Shown one piece after another: positions 19,201 to 26,466 of a stretch of DNA of 64,000 bases; the stretch's first letter is position 1; every line of letters begins with the position of its first letter. Below the pieces are notes generated by a model that saw only the letters and a program-made list of their open reading frames with translations, was not told the DNA's origin and did not search any database. The stretch lies in assembly GCF_005869225.1 (NCBI RefSeq), contig NZ_SWFP01000001.1, forward strand, positions 1,116,001-1,180,000. Direction: 5' to 3'. This DNA is from Dyadobacter bucti. Its GTDB lineage: Bacteria > Bacteroidota > Bacteroidia > Cytophagales > Spirosomataceae. The translations under genes and the position numbers were made by a program.

Positions 19201-19673
19201 TAAGCAAAGTCGAAACGGGAAGGTTCAAAACCACATTGATTGCGAAAGAGGGTGCCGGGTTATCCTACCAGTGGCAGGTCAATGGGGCGGATATTGTCAA
19301 TGCAACCGGCAAGTCGCTCGTAGTCGACAAATCCGGGGAATATTCTCTTACGCTGACGAATACTGCCGGCTGTAAAACAAAATCCGGGCTTATTCCGGTA
19401 ACGCTGGACCAGCCCGGCGAAATTACTTTGCTGCAGAATACACCTAACCCCGCAGGTGCCTCCACAGAGATCGCATTTTACCTTCCCCAGGCTCAGGACA
19501 TACAACTGGATTTGTACAACAGTACCGGCCAGAAGGTGGCGCAGTTAAAAAAAGGCAGCTTCGGTCCGGGCTGGCACTTCGCAGAAATAAACGGAAATGG
19601 GATTCCATCAGGCATATATGTATACCAGCTGGAAGCGGGACAATTCAGAAAATCGCTGAAAATGGTCAGGTAA
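16281..19673 (+). CDS. Secreted metzincin metalloprotease with T9SS sorting domain
   Basis: A 1130-residue secreted protein. An N-terminal signal peptide (about 1-25, ending HTAAQQ) precedes a reprolysin-like zinc protease domain (about 65-260) with the full metzincin motif H184ELGH188TLGSPH194 and a Met-turn at GSIMSYC. After this come beta-sandwich domains (about 275-575) with W-rich strands, a propeller-like part with repeated W/G motifs (about 600-880), an Ig-like part, and a C-terminal type IX sorting domain (about 1050-1130; LLQNTPNPA, IPSGIYVYQLEAG, KSLKMVR). It is likely exported to the surface or medium by the T9SS. It stands alone. Substrate unknown. Confidence 0.9.
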   Translation: MKPSFTWKVFLLLLLSGVAKHTAAQQVPSCGTPDSAVADYLEKYAKVKDLTRARAASEDKLEYRLALDINYKTYLSYNGDKSLITKAAHEFIEKASAVFEKEVNIKLTITDILIWDKPEPYPLEQDIDYFNNVLMYWSANRFTERDAVVSLSNRYGWFYGGYRMASSNFPVPQDPEVTVDLLCHELGHTLGSPHTHNCSWPGGPIDRCTVLEGVSNECQDGYSQNVNGSIMSYCRSVLSFHPLCQNLMRDYAEGKVTNEFKLNALVTKPAVPQSVSLHDALYSSISNTPTFEWKAPLYADKYRFQIARDVSFSQIVEDTIVRQSLFQSVGQNAGSYFARLSAENMAGTEGWTYPVSFNIPPFSEASTAPLLLNVRLDNLGLITGYFRPYSNIDSYEIEVIDQWNPSTNATHQLAATGSARQAFQVPLNKYLGGRYSIRLRVRQNNTWSQWSFPSFLYYPGNSTLARETNLTGISSSAMLATDANFSYMHSGMKQSIEISTDASFSNIIYKDSAAFNQMNEWRTTRSIFMPELEESTSYHVRTRLNWLQGVYTKWMNYTLNTGYNDQRFSFVTQVSPILGYMTIRRDWAVKNRFYTAGNKLYVYDVSSGYFSTTDLKNWQSVNAATTKGKTPSSMNFFGAAAGGEEYIMDFNNVLWKKSGDTFESYPMPQYFYNDEPAAIVATKNAGLFIRTYSRGVARFQNGSWQFYDQASLNSNKAICVEMNSADQVWAIMDNGGVWSLQNNQWISQPFFPNTEGLKGIAFDNEQTCYAYGDWGVVRLNKTSQRWERIEQLTYYPVQKIIFDKNNQLWAATYKFVGLEAQDYDGYSLIKMKDNKTSVYGDGLNFLKEPFDITFFHDQLLILTSGGEIHTFDENKIQRFEPKASYCTGESLSVTVTSNSTFAKDNQFGFSLINTANGHQISLPVTMQSGNELSTILPDTIKNGSYRLRTHTTNPEIVSNESEAFLVAPPVPAEVSKVETGRFKTTLIAKEGAGLSYQWQVNGADIVNATGKSLVVDKSGEYSLTLTNTAGCKTKSGLIPVTLDQPGEITLLQNTPNPAGASTEIAFYLPQAQDIQLDLYNSTGQKVAQLKKGSFGPGWHFAEINGNGIPSGIYVYQLEAGQFRKSLKMVR

Positions 19674-19689
19674 GTGCGGAAATTCCGGG

Positions 19690-20274
19690 TCACTTTATCC
19701 GGCCCGGGTTTTCTGTTACAAAAGCGCCCCAGCCTCCTTTTTTAGATTTTTTGGAACTCCCCGATGCCACTGCGGCCGGAGAATTGGCATGATACTGATG
19801 ACAAATCGCGATGGCAATCCCGTCGGTAGCATCCATAAATTCCTTACTGAGCTCCATTTTAAGGATTTTTTCCAGCATATAGGCCACTTGTTCTTTGGAA
19901 GCGCTACCGCTGCCGGTCACCGACTGTTTCACTTTTTTGGGTGAGTACTCTACTATGGGAATGTTCCGGGCCAACGCCGCCGCCATAGCCACGCCCTGTG
20001 CGCGACCGAGTTTGAGCATGGACTGGGGATTTTTTCCGTAAAACGGATCTTCAATCGCCATTTCATCGGGCAGGTAATCCTCGATCAGCTGGGAGATGCG
20101 TTCAAAGATTTTCTTCAACTTCAGTTCGTGGGTAGTATATTTGCTCAGATGAATCACACCATACTGAACCAGCGAGATTTCCTGACCTTTCACCGATATT
20201 ACCCCGTAACCCATCACCTGGGTACCGGGATCCACTCCAATAATCACCTTTTCGGTAGCGTCGGCCTGCTGCAT
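19690..20274 (-). CDS. ruvC: Holliday junction resolvase RuvC
   Basis: RuvC cuts Holliday junctions moved by RuvAB during recombination. The RNase H-like core shows the first catalytic Asp in VIIGVDPGTQVMGYGVI, the Glu in MAIEDPFYGKNPQS, and the C-terminal acidic pair in DATDGIAIAICH. The ATG at 20274 (MQQADATEKV) gives 194 residues, close to the family length. In-frame ATGs at 20283 and further upstream exist, but the longest form would run into the divergent neighbour. A Lys/Ser-rich tail follows the catalytic core. Confidence 0.92.
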   Translation of the reverse strand: MQQADATEKVIIGVDPGTQVMGYGVISVKGQEISLVQYGVIHLSKYTTHELKLKKIFERISQLIEDYLPDEMAIEDPFYGKNPQSMLKLGRAQGVAMAAALARNIPIVEYSPKKVKQSVTGSGSASKEQVAYMLEKILKMELSKEFMDATDGIAIAICHQYHANSPAAVASGSSKKSKKGGWGAFVTENPGRIK

Positions 20275-20281
20275 TCTAATC

Positions 20282-21286
20282 ATGTTGCAAGATAAGGAAC
20301 TCTCCTCTCCGAAAGAAAAAAGAAACTGGCGAAACCTGTTCTGGCTGGGCAAGCTGGTGGTGACGTTGCTGATCCTTAGCTACATCTATAAAACCTTCCA
20401 AAATGAACAAAAAGGCGTTGCCGACGTAGGGGACGTACTGAAAAGTATTTTTTCAAAAGTCCATATTCCTGTATTCCTTCTGATGCTTGTGCTCGTTCCT
20501 GTCAACTGGGCACTGGAAAGTCTTAAATGGCAAAAGCTGGCGAATAAAGTTGTGAAAATCAATTTCTGGTCGGCATTCCGCGGCACACTGACGGGCCTGG
20601 CCGTGGGCGTAGCAGCGCCTGCACAGCTGGGCGATACCATCGGGCGCATTGCAGTGCTCAGATCCGATCGCCGGCTCGAAGCCATCGGAGCGGCTATCGT
20701 TTCCAACGGCATTCAGTTCTATGTTTCCCTGATCTTCGGTGCGGCCGGCTGGTTTCATTTGCGGCAGAATCTCGAATTCCCCGAACAGAGCAAACTCTGG
20801 TTGAGTATACTTTTGATCGTATGTATTGTGCTTGGCTACATTGTAGTGTTATTCAGGAAACCGCTGACCAGCTGGCATCCCCAAAAACCGGTTTTTCAAA
20901 AACTACATTCCTACCTGAAAATCATCGGGAATTATACCGGATCGGAACTGCTGGTTTCACTTTTATATGGAACCCTGCGTTACCTGGTTTTCCTTACACA
21001 GTTTGTGCTGGCGCTGTCGCTTTTTGAGTTTCCTGTTTCCTATGCCGAACTTGCGTCCTGTGTTTCGCTGATATTTCTTGCAAAAACCCTGATACCCGCT
21101 ATTAACGTACTGGGAGATCTTGGCCTGCGGGAATTTACGGCCCTGCTGGTTTTCAAACATTATAACCTGCCGCCGGAAGAAATTATCACGGCCACTTTTC
21201 TGGTCTGGATACTGAATGTCCTGGGACCAATCTTGGTTGGTATATTCCTGATCTGGAGATATAAATGGAAACGTAATAAATCCTGA
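20282..21286 (+). CDS. Lysylphosphatidylglycerol synthase TM region / flippase-like protein (UPF0104)
   Basis: A 334-residue integral membrane protein with about eight helices and motifs of the LPG synthase/flippase-like family: NWALESLKWQKL, GTLTGLAVGVAAPAQLGDTIGR and LGDLGLREFTALLVF. It has no soluble aminoacyl-transferase domain, so it probably moves a lipid or takes part in glycolipid formation. It starts 7 bases from the ruvC start on the other strand and is followed after 17 bases by a GT2 gene, which suggests joint work on a lipid-linked sugar. Confidence 0.82.
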   Translation: MLQDKELSSPKEKRNWRNLFWLGKLVVTLLILSYIYKTFQNEQKGVADVGDVLKSIFSKVHIPVFLLMLVLVPVNWALESLKWQKLANKVVKINFWSAFRGTLTGLAVGVAAPAQLGDTIGRIAVLRSDRRLEAIGAAIVSNGIQFYVSLIFGAAGWFHLRQNLEFPEQSKLWLSILLIVCIVLGYIVVLFRKPLTSWHPQKPVFQKLHSYLKIIGNYTGSELLVSLLYGTLRYLVFLTQFVLALSLFEFPVSYAELASCVSLIFLAKTLIPAINVLGDLGLREFTALLVFKHYNLPPEEIITATFLVWILNVLGPILVGIFLIWRYKWKRNKS

Positions 21287-21303
21287 AAAGCGGACATCAG
21301 CTC

Positions 21304-22455
21304 ATGGTTCAAACTTACCTGCTTTCCTGGCTCATCCCTTTGTTGTCGTTCCTGATCATGAGCTACGCAATATTTACGTTTATGCTTTTGTTCCTCTGGA
21401 AAAGAATAAAACCTGTCGGATCCGACGTCAATACGGAAGCAGTTTGGATATCGGTCATCGTGCCGGTGCGCAATGAGGCAGAAAATATCAAGTTCCTGCT
21501 GGAAGATCTCAGTCAGCAAATATTCCCAAAAAACCAGTTTGAATTACTTGTAACAGACGACAGCTCGGTAGATAATACCGCCGAAATTGTCCGTCAATAT
21601 GCAGCTATTTCCAATTATACGATCAGACTGATTTCCCTGCCCGACATCCCTACCACTTCTCCCAAAAAACGAGCGATCGAAACGGCGATTACTCATGCAA
21701 GCGGAAACCTCATCGTCACTACCGACGGCGATTGTCGGGTCGGGAGCGGCTGGCTGCAATCCATCGCAGCAAGTTATGCGGCCACTGGTGCAAAACTGAT
21801 CAGTTCTCCGGTAACATTCACGCAGGAAACTTCACTGACCGATCATCTACAGACCGTCGAATTTGCCAGCCTGATCGGCAGCGGCGCGGCCGCTATTTCA
21901 GCCGGGCATCCATCCCTGTGCAACGGTGCAAATCTTGCCTATCAAAAAGAAGTATTCCAAGAAGTGAATGGTTTCGAGGGAGTTAAGCATATAGCTTCTG
22001 GTGACGACGAGTTTCTGATGCACAAAATTGCGGCCCGCTATCCCGGCGGTATTTATTTTCTGAAAGATCCTGCTGCCATTGTCAGTACGAAGCCTCATAA
22101 AAGCTGGGGACAGTTTTTTCGCCAGCGAAAACGGTGGGCCAGCAAGTGGAAGCACTATCAAAGCAAAACCCCGCTCATACTTGCACTGTATATCTTTTCC
22201 TGCAATTTCTCATTATTGCTTGCAGGCTTATTGTGCATTTCGGGCAATCTTGGCGGCGCCCCTTTTCTTATTTTAATTGCAGCCAAATGTATCCCGGAGT
22301 GGTTTTTCCTGGGTACCGTTTTAAGATTCCTTCAAAAACCGGCTTCCCTATTATACATTCCGGTCACACAGGTTTTCTATTCTTTTTATGTCTGCTTTTT
22401 CGGACTTGCCGCACAAAAGCCTGAATATGAATGGAAAGGCAGGAAGCTGGTTTAA
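21304..22455 (+). CDS. Membrane-bound glycosyltransferase family 2
   Basis: A 383-residue processive-type GT2: one N-terminal helix (about 8-32), a GT-A domain opening VSVIVPVRNEAENIKFLLEDL-like (residues about 52-72), the metal-binding TDGDCRV (DxD form), the acceptor-side GDDEFLMHKI, and the QRKRW motif in RQRKRWASKWK, followed by two or three helices. These features fit hyaluronan/cellulose-synthase-like or glycolipid enzymes. It is probably co-transcribed with the preceding flippase-like gene. Confidence 0.86.
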   Translation: MVQTYLLSWLIPLLSFLIMSYAIFTFMLLFLWKRIKPVGSDVNTEAVWISVIVPVRNEAENIKFLLEDLSQQIFPKNQFELLVTDDSSVDNTAEIVRQYAAISNYTIRLISLPDIPTTSPKKRAIETAITHASGNLIVTTDGDCRVGSGWLQSIAASYAATGAKLISSPVTFTQETSLTDHLQTVEFASLIGSGAAAISAGHPSLCNGANLAYQKEVFQEVNGFEGVKHIASGDDEFLMHKIAARYPGGIYFLKDPAAIVSTKPHKSWGQFFRQRKRWASKWKHYQSKTPLILALYIFSCNFSLLLAGLLCISGNLGGAPFLILIAAKCIPEWFFLGTVLRFLQKPASLLYIPVTQVFYSFYVCFFGLAAQKPEYEWKGRKLV

Positions 22456-22467
22456 AAACCGTCAACC

Positions 22468-22494
22468 AAAAAAAATGCCGGTAAAATACCGGCA
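22468..22494 (-). terminator. Terminator of the choice-of-anchor protein gene
   Basis: TGCCGG, a 7-base loop and CCGGCA, followed on the reverse strand by eight T residues, about 39 bases after the stop at 22533. It lies between two convergent genes and may also slow transcripts from the GT2 side. Confidence 0.8.
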
Positions 22495-22532
22495 CCTTTC
22501 ACATTTTCACATAACGCTGAATAAGAAGATCT

Positions 22533-24224
22533 TTATTTCTTTAATAGTTTAGAGGAGTATTTTCCTTCACCATTTACAATGCTCACGATGTACATGCCTT
22601 GTGCAAAAGCCTGGACATCCACTTTGATTTCCGTCTCTTTATCTGCCAGCATCATCCGGTAGATCTGCTTTCCGTTCATAAAGAAGATTTCAAGCATTTT
22701 TACGGGAGAATGGCTTTTTACGCGGAGTTCGTTCTGAGTAGGATTTGGATAAAAATCCACCTCAAGTCTTGCATCGCACTGGCCTGCTTCCACGTTGCGT
22801 ATGGTGCTGTAATCGAAGGTTTCGTCGGTGTCTACCTGCTGCAGGCGGTAGTAATAATTTTTTGAAGGAGCGTTTTCACCTGAGAAAGGCGAATCTGTGA
22901 AACTGTAATCTTTCTGATCAGCGTCATAATTGATACGGGCGATTGAAGTAAAGTTTTTTGCATCCGGTGACCGCTGAACCATAAAGTGCGAGAAATCTGT
23001 CGCTTCGGTAACTTTCCACTTAAGATTGACATTGCAGTTTTCTTTTTGGGCAGTGAAACTGGCGAGGGTTACGGGAAGCGAAGTAGATGGTTCGGGAATG
23101 GACGGAAGGAACGGCCAGAAGTGGACCTCATCCCGGTTGTGCATAAAACTTTTGGCAATCACCTGACCATTTATATTTCCATTGTTTTCTTTGATCAGGT
23201 CGGCCTGAGGCGCGAAAATAGTGCCATGGATCGGCGTGTTTCCGCCAAGGGTAATGGTGCTTGTGGCATCGGGAAAGTTGTAGATCACGTAACTTCCCTG
23301 TGCGTCAGACAATCCGCCGAAGCCGGGGAAATTGATGATGGAATTTCCATTTTTAGAAGCGAAGGCAGGAAAATCCACAATATTAACCACCAGTCCGAAA
23401 GCGCCGGTATATTCTTTTTGTCCGAGTGAAGGCCCCGCAGGGATGTATTCTATGTTCGAATTCTGGATTGAATTCCATACTGCTGCGGACACAGTCAGTA
23501 CATTCAGTGCATTGGGGTTAACTTTTATTTTCGGGTTGTTACCGAAAACCGAAGGATCAAGGTAAGGACCTGTGAGTGCGCCGGGTATCGGGTTGCCGTT
23601 CTGATCGAGAATAGCCAGGTTGTCTTTTAAGGTAGCAAGCTGGGCGGAGCGTTTGGCCATGGCGGTAAATGCACCGTCTATATCGATCTGGTTTTCACCT
23701 GTGCCAAAAATATTCTCAAAAACAGGGTTTACGCTTTCACTTACATTGGGGTTCCAGGTAGTAAGGTTTGCGTTGATGGTGATATTGGGAGTATCGGAAT
23801 ATCCGTTGTTTGATCCGGTAATACGGATTGTTGATGCTGCATTGTTGTTGTCTCGGTACCAGACTTTCAGGCTCGTTGCTGATTCATCTGCCGATATCCA
23901 CTTTCCTATCTTCACATAGTTGTTTCCGTTCACAGTCAGGCTTCCGTTGTTCAGCTTCACGCCCCCCCGGACCGCAAGTCCGATGGAGGCGTTGTTTGTG
24001 AAAAATACCCCGTGTTCCGGGTTGAAGCTGATCTGGTACTGATTGGTGGTAAGATTACCTCCAACGGCAATAGGGCCTTCCGTTTCGCTAGAGGTTAATG
24101 TGGCGTTACCTTTCACGAAAATGTTAAATCGCCGGGCGGCAGATGTAGGGCTTTGTGCTTGCACACGGTTCACTTGAAAAGATGAAGCTGCTAAAAAACT
24201 GATGAGGAGAAGTTTGGAAGACAT
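22533..24224 (-). CDS. Choice-of-anchor A family protein with T9SS sorting domain
   Basis: A 563-residue secreted protein. After the signal peptide (about 1-23) comes the choice-of-anchor A domain (about 30-370), recognisable by ARRFNIFVKGNATLTSSETEG, PIAVGGNLTTNQYQI and the late HGTIFAPQADLI and NGQVIAKSF motifs. A fibronectin-like module follows (about 385-480; LPVTLASFTAQ, NVNLKWKVTEATDFSHF), then a type IX C-terminal sorting domain (about 485-563; YPNPTQNELRV, GMYIVSIVNGEGKYSSKLLKK). Proteins of this type are surface-attached, often with collagen-binding-like domains; binding target unknown. Confidence 0.88.
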   Translation of the reverse strand: MSSKLLLISFLAASSFQVNRVQAQSPTSAARRFNIFVKGNATLTSSETEGPIAVGGNLTTNQYQISFNPEHGVFFTNNASIGLAVRGGVKLNNGSLTVNGNNYVKIGKWISADESATSLKVWYRDNNNAASTIRITGSNNGYSDTPNITINANLTTWNPNVSESVNPVFENIFGTGENQIDIDGAFTAMAKRSAQLATLKDNLAILDQNGNPIPGALTGPYLDPSVFGNNPKIKVNPNALNVLTVSAAVWNSIQNSNIEYIPAGPSLGQKEYTGAFGLVVNIVDFPAFASKNGNSIINFPGFGGLSDAQGSYVIYNFPDATSTITLGGNTPIHGTIFAPQADLIKENNGNINGQVIAKSFMHNRDEVHFWPFLPSIPEPSTSLPVTLASFTAQKENCNVNLKWKVTEATDFSHFMVQRSPDAKNFTSIARINYDADQKDYSFTDSPFSGENAPSKNYYYRLQQVDTDETFDYSTIRNVEAGQCDARLEVDFYPNPTQNELRVKSHSPVKMLEIFFMNGKQIYRMMLADKETEIKVDVQAFAQGMYIVSIVNGEGKYSSKLLKK

Positions 24225-24618
24225 TATCGAGCGTTGTGTTCTGATTACTCAACGAAAGTATAATGCCTCCCAAAATCGGGCATTTTTTTTGTGACAAGGA
24301 GTTGTCAACTTGGGGTTATCTCGGATTTTTCGGGGGTATGGCCAAAATAGAAAAATTGAACATTATCAATAGTTTGATTTCAACTACGATATAACATCTA
24401 GTTCATTATAGATTTACTTACTACATTCAAATTCAACTATTCTACATTAAAACCTTCAATATAACTTAAATAGCCTTAAAACATTTGACTACTTCTACAA
24501 ATAGGCCTTGTAGTCACAAATTCCGGGGTAATTTAAAAATATAACATTTCTCATACCCTCTTATGAGCAAAATCACAGATAAGCAGGACTATACTGTTAG
24601 TTACATTCAACATTACAA
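24225..24618. other. 394-base AT-rich intergenic region
   Basis: No credible gene. It must hold the promoter of the choice-of-anchor gene; a near-consensus -7 box (TACTTTCG on the reverse strand, 24253-24260) is the best candidate. A weak 5-bp hairpin with an eight-T run points to the right at 24263-24290 although no rightward gene ends there. The rest (24400-24600) is strongly AT-rich without obvious repeats. Confidence 0.5.
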
Positions 24619-25437
24619 TTATTTTGATAGTGGCAGGCTCTTGATTTCCTTGATCTCCATCTGCATTTCCTGCAGCATCTTCATCAGCTGTTGCATATCT
24701 GTCTGCGGCTCGGGAAGCTGCTTGCTGTGGAAACTGTAATATTCCCAGAGTTCGATCACTTCCGAAACGGGTACGGTGTAGGCAAAGTATTGTTTATTGA
24801 AAGACTGCAGTACCATTGTGCCATCTTTTTGAATGGTCACCTGTTTGAAAACAAAATCCTGATCCCCCTTTAAAATCACAATACAGGGCGTTTCGGGTTT
24901 CAGACTGGTCCAGTCCTGGACGTAGCGGGTGATGATATCACTTCCTTCAGGCACCGGAAGCATGGAGTCCCCTACGGTGGGGAACATCCGGAATGTGCCG
25001 TTTTTGGGGAGGTTGGGGAGATTGAACTTCGGCATTTTGGCCAGAAATTCGGGATCGCTGTAACCTGACCGGTACCCTGCTTTCGCCTGAACCGGGATGT
25101 ATTCCACATTTTCCTTCTCTTCTTTGTCGACCGTGACGGCCAGTACCCGGATCTGGCTGCCTCTCATAAACAACTCGCTCCCCTCTTCAAGGTCTTTGAG
25201 CTTCTGGTCAGAAAGCTTGCCCAGATCGATTTTTAAAAGGCTGTCAATACTGATCCTGAACAGCTCGGAAAAATTGATAAGATCATCAATAGTAGGATTG
25301 GAAGTCCTCCCATTTTCGTGTGCATTTAATTTCACCCGGCTGATACCCAGCTTTTCGGCCAGTGCTTCCTGGCTCAGCCTTCGGCGCAGGCGCAAAAATT
25401 TAATGTTTACTGACCAATACATTTCGTGAGCTCCCAT
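24619..25437 (-). CDS. XRE/LexA-like regulator with S24 peptidase domain
   Basis: A helix-turn-helix of the XRE type (LRLRRRLSQEALAEKLGISR, then VKLNAHENGRTSNPTIDD) is joined to a LexA/UmuD-like S24 domain. The catalytic Ser is in VGDSMLPVPEGS and a Lys sits at the expected place in DFVFKQV, so the Ser-Lys pair looks intact. An Ala-Gly pair in IPVQAKAGYRSG is placed like the LexA self-cleavage site. The C-terminus is Gln/Met-rich and helical. The ATG at 25437 gives 272 residues; an ATG at 25422 (MYWSVNIKF) is equally possible. It diverges from the CarH-like gene across about 130 bases. Confidence 0.85.
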   Translation of the reverse strand: MGAHEMYWSVNIKFLRLRRRLSQEALAEKLGISRVKLNAHENGRTSNPTIDDLINFSELFRISIDSLLKIDLGKLSDQKLKDLEEGSELFMRGSQIRVLAVTVDKEEKENVEYIPVQAKAGYRSGYSDPEFLAKMPKFNLPNLPKNGTFRMFPTVGDSMLPVPEGSDIITRYVQDWTSLKPETPCIVILKGDQDFVFKQVTIQKDGTMVLQSFNKQYFAYTVPVSEVIELWEYYSFHSKQLPEPQTDMQQLMKMLQEMQMEIKEIKSLPLSK

Positions 25438-25458
25438 AATAGTTGATATTTTAAAAAT

Positions 25459-25466
25459 CAAACATA
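25459..25466 (-). promoter_or_regulatory. Candidate -7 box of the LexA-like regulator gene
   Basis: TATGTTTG on the reverse strand is an exact TAnnTTTG match, 22-30 bases before the two candidate start codons. No TTG lies at the ideal -33 distance, so support is partial. Confidence 0.35.
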
Positions 25467-25519
25467 AGATACTTTTAATATCAAATGTAATGGCAAAATT
25501 TTATTTTTCTGCAAAATAT

Positions 25520-25550
25520 CTGATAAAATAATTTTGTTTAACTATTTTTG
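25520..25550 (+). promoter_or_regulatory. Candidate promoter of the carH-crt operon
   Basis: CTG (25520-25522), 20 bases, then TATTTTTG (25543-25550), an exact TAnnTTTG -7 box. Transcription would start near 25557, only about 10 bases before the ATG. The -7 box lies in the spacer of the palindrome described next. Confidence 0.45.
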
Positions 25551-25568
25551 AAAAACTCTAAACAAAAT
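25531..25568. promoter_or_regulatory. Palindrome flanking the carH -7 box (putative operator)
   Basis: Perfect 10-base inverted repeat, ATTTTGTTTA at 25531-25540 and TAAACAAAAT at 25559-25568, with an 18-base spacer that holds the -7 box and a smaller TTTTTGAAAAA palindrome. The right arm runs into the ATG. A regulator bound here would block the promoter, so autorepression by the CarH-like protein is a reasonable inference. Confidence 0.55.
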
Positions 25569-26466
25569 GTCTGTATATTCCATCAGAGATCTTGAACGCA
25601 TCAGCAGCCTCAAAGCCCATACTATCCGGATTTGGGAGCAGCGCTACGGCATCCTGGAACCAGAGCGCACAGAAACTAACATCAGGTTTTATAATGATGA
25701 TCATCTGAAAAAGCTCCTGAATGTCTGCACATTGCTGAACACCGGGATGAAGATCTCGAAGATCAGCAAGCTGAACACGGCCGAACTGGCAGAAGAAATC
25801 GATAAGATAATTGCCGGCTCCTTTCAGAGCGACGTGCATGTGGAAGCGCTGGTCAACCAGGCGCTGATCGCAATCGCTACTTACGACGTACCGCTTTTTG
25901 ATCAGATTTTTACCCAAGCCGTGAAGCGGTTCAGCCTGAAAAAGACTTATGTCAAGATCATATATCCGCTGCTCGTCCGGACTGGTTTGCTCTGGCTGAA
26001 GGACGATCTGCTCCCCTCTCAGGAACATTTTTTATCCAATCTGATCCGGCAAAAGCTTTTTTCCGCCGTCGATGCCCTGCCTTTCCCCCCAAATCCGGAC
26101 CAGAACTGGGTACTGTTCCTGCACGAGGGAGAAGATCATGAAATTGGTCTTTTATTTGCGCATTACTTGATCCGTTTGTACGGGAAAAGCGTAATTTACC
26201 TGGGCGCGCGGGTGCCTTATCAGGATTTGTCACATGTGGTGCAGAAAAGCAATCCCACCCATATCTATTCCTTTTTTGTGGGCAACCAGCCCGAAAATGA
26301 ACGCGCGTCCCTGCTGGAAAATCTGAGCAAAGATTTTTCAGAGGCAAGGGTATGCGTTTCAGGTGGCGGCGCGCCTGTGATGCAACTCGCGCTGGAAAAC
26401 AACATTACCCCGATCGGGACCATTGAAGGGCTGATTGAAATTCTGAGTGCGCACAATGACGAATAG
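25567..26466 (+). CDS. CarH/LitR-like MerR regulator with B12-binding domain (putative light sensor)
   Basis: A 299-residue protein with a MerR DNA-binding domain (about 1-70; YSIRDLERISSLKAHTIRIW, RTETNIRFYNDDHLKKL), a four-helix B12-cap domain (about 90-170) and a Rossmann B12-binding domain (about 178-295). The cap holds W143-X9-E153-H154, the motif of adenosylcobalamin-dependent CarH photoreceptors. The B12 domain has E189-D-H191-E-I-G194, matching E-x-H-x-x-G with the cobalt-ligand His, and a later SGGGAPVM loop. In Myxococcus and Thermus such proteins repress crt genes in the dark and release DNA in light. Here it leads the crt operon and overlaps crtI by 11 bases, so the same role is likely. 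Confidence 0.88.
   Translation: MSVYSIRDLERISSLKAHTIRIWEQRYGILEPERTETNIRFYNDDHLKKLLNVCTLLNTGMKISKISKLNTAELAEEIDKIIAGSFQSDVHVEALVNQALIAIATYDVPLFDQIFTQAVKRFSLKKTYVKIIYPLLVRTGLLWLKDDLLPSQEHFLSNLIRQKLFSAVDALPFPPNPDQNWVLFLHEGEDHEIGLLFAHYLIRLYGKSVIYLGARVPYQDLSHVVQKSNPTHIYSFFVGNQPENERASLLENLSKDFSEARVCVSGGGAPVMQLALENNITPIGTIEGLIEILSAHNDE

Noticed and set aside
19676-19720. Shared terminator between the protease and ruvC genes
   Set aside because: CCGGG/CCCGG matches exist but the possible stem is short, the tail is weak and it overlaps the ruvC coding end.
24263-24290. Terminator pointing to the right before the LexA-like gene
   Set aside because: Stem is only 5 bp and no rightward gene or transcript is known to end here, so it is only mentioned in the intergenic entry.
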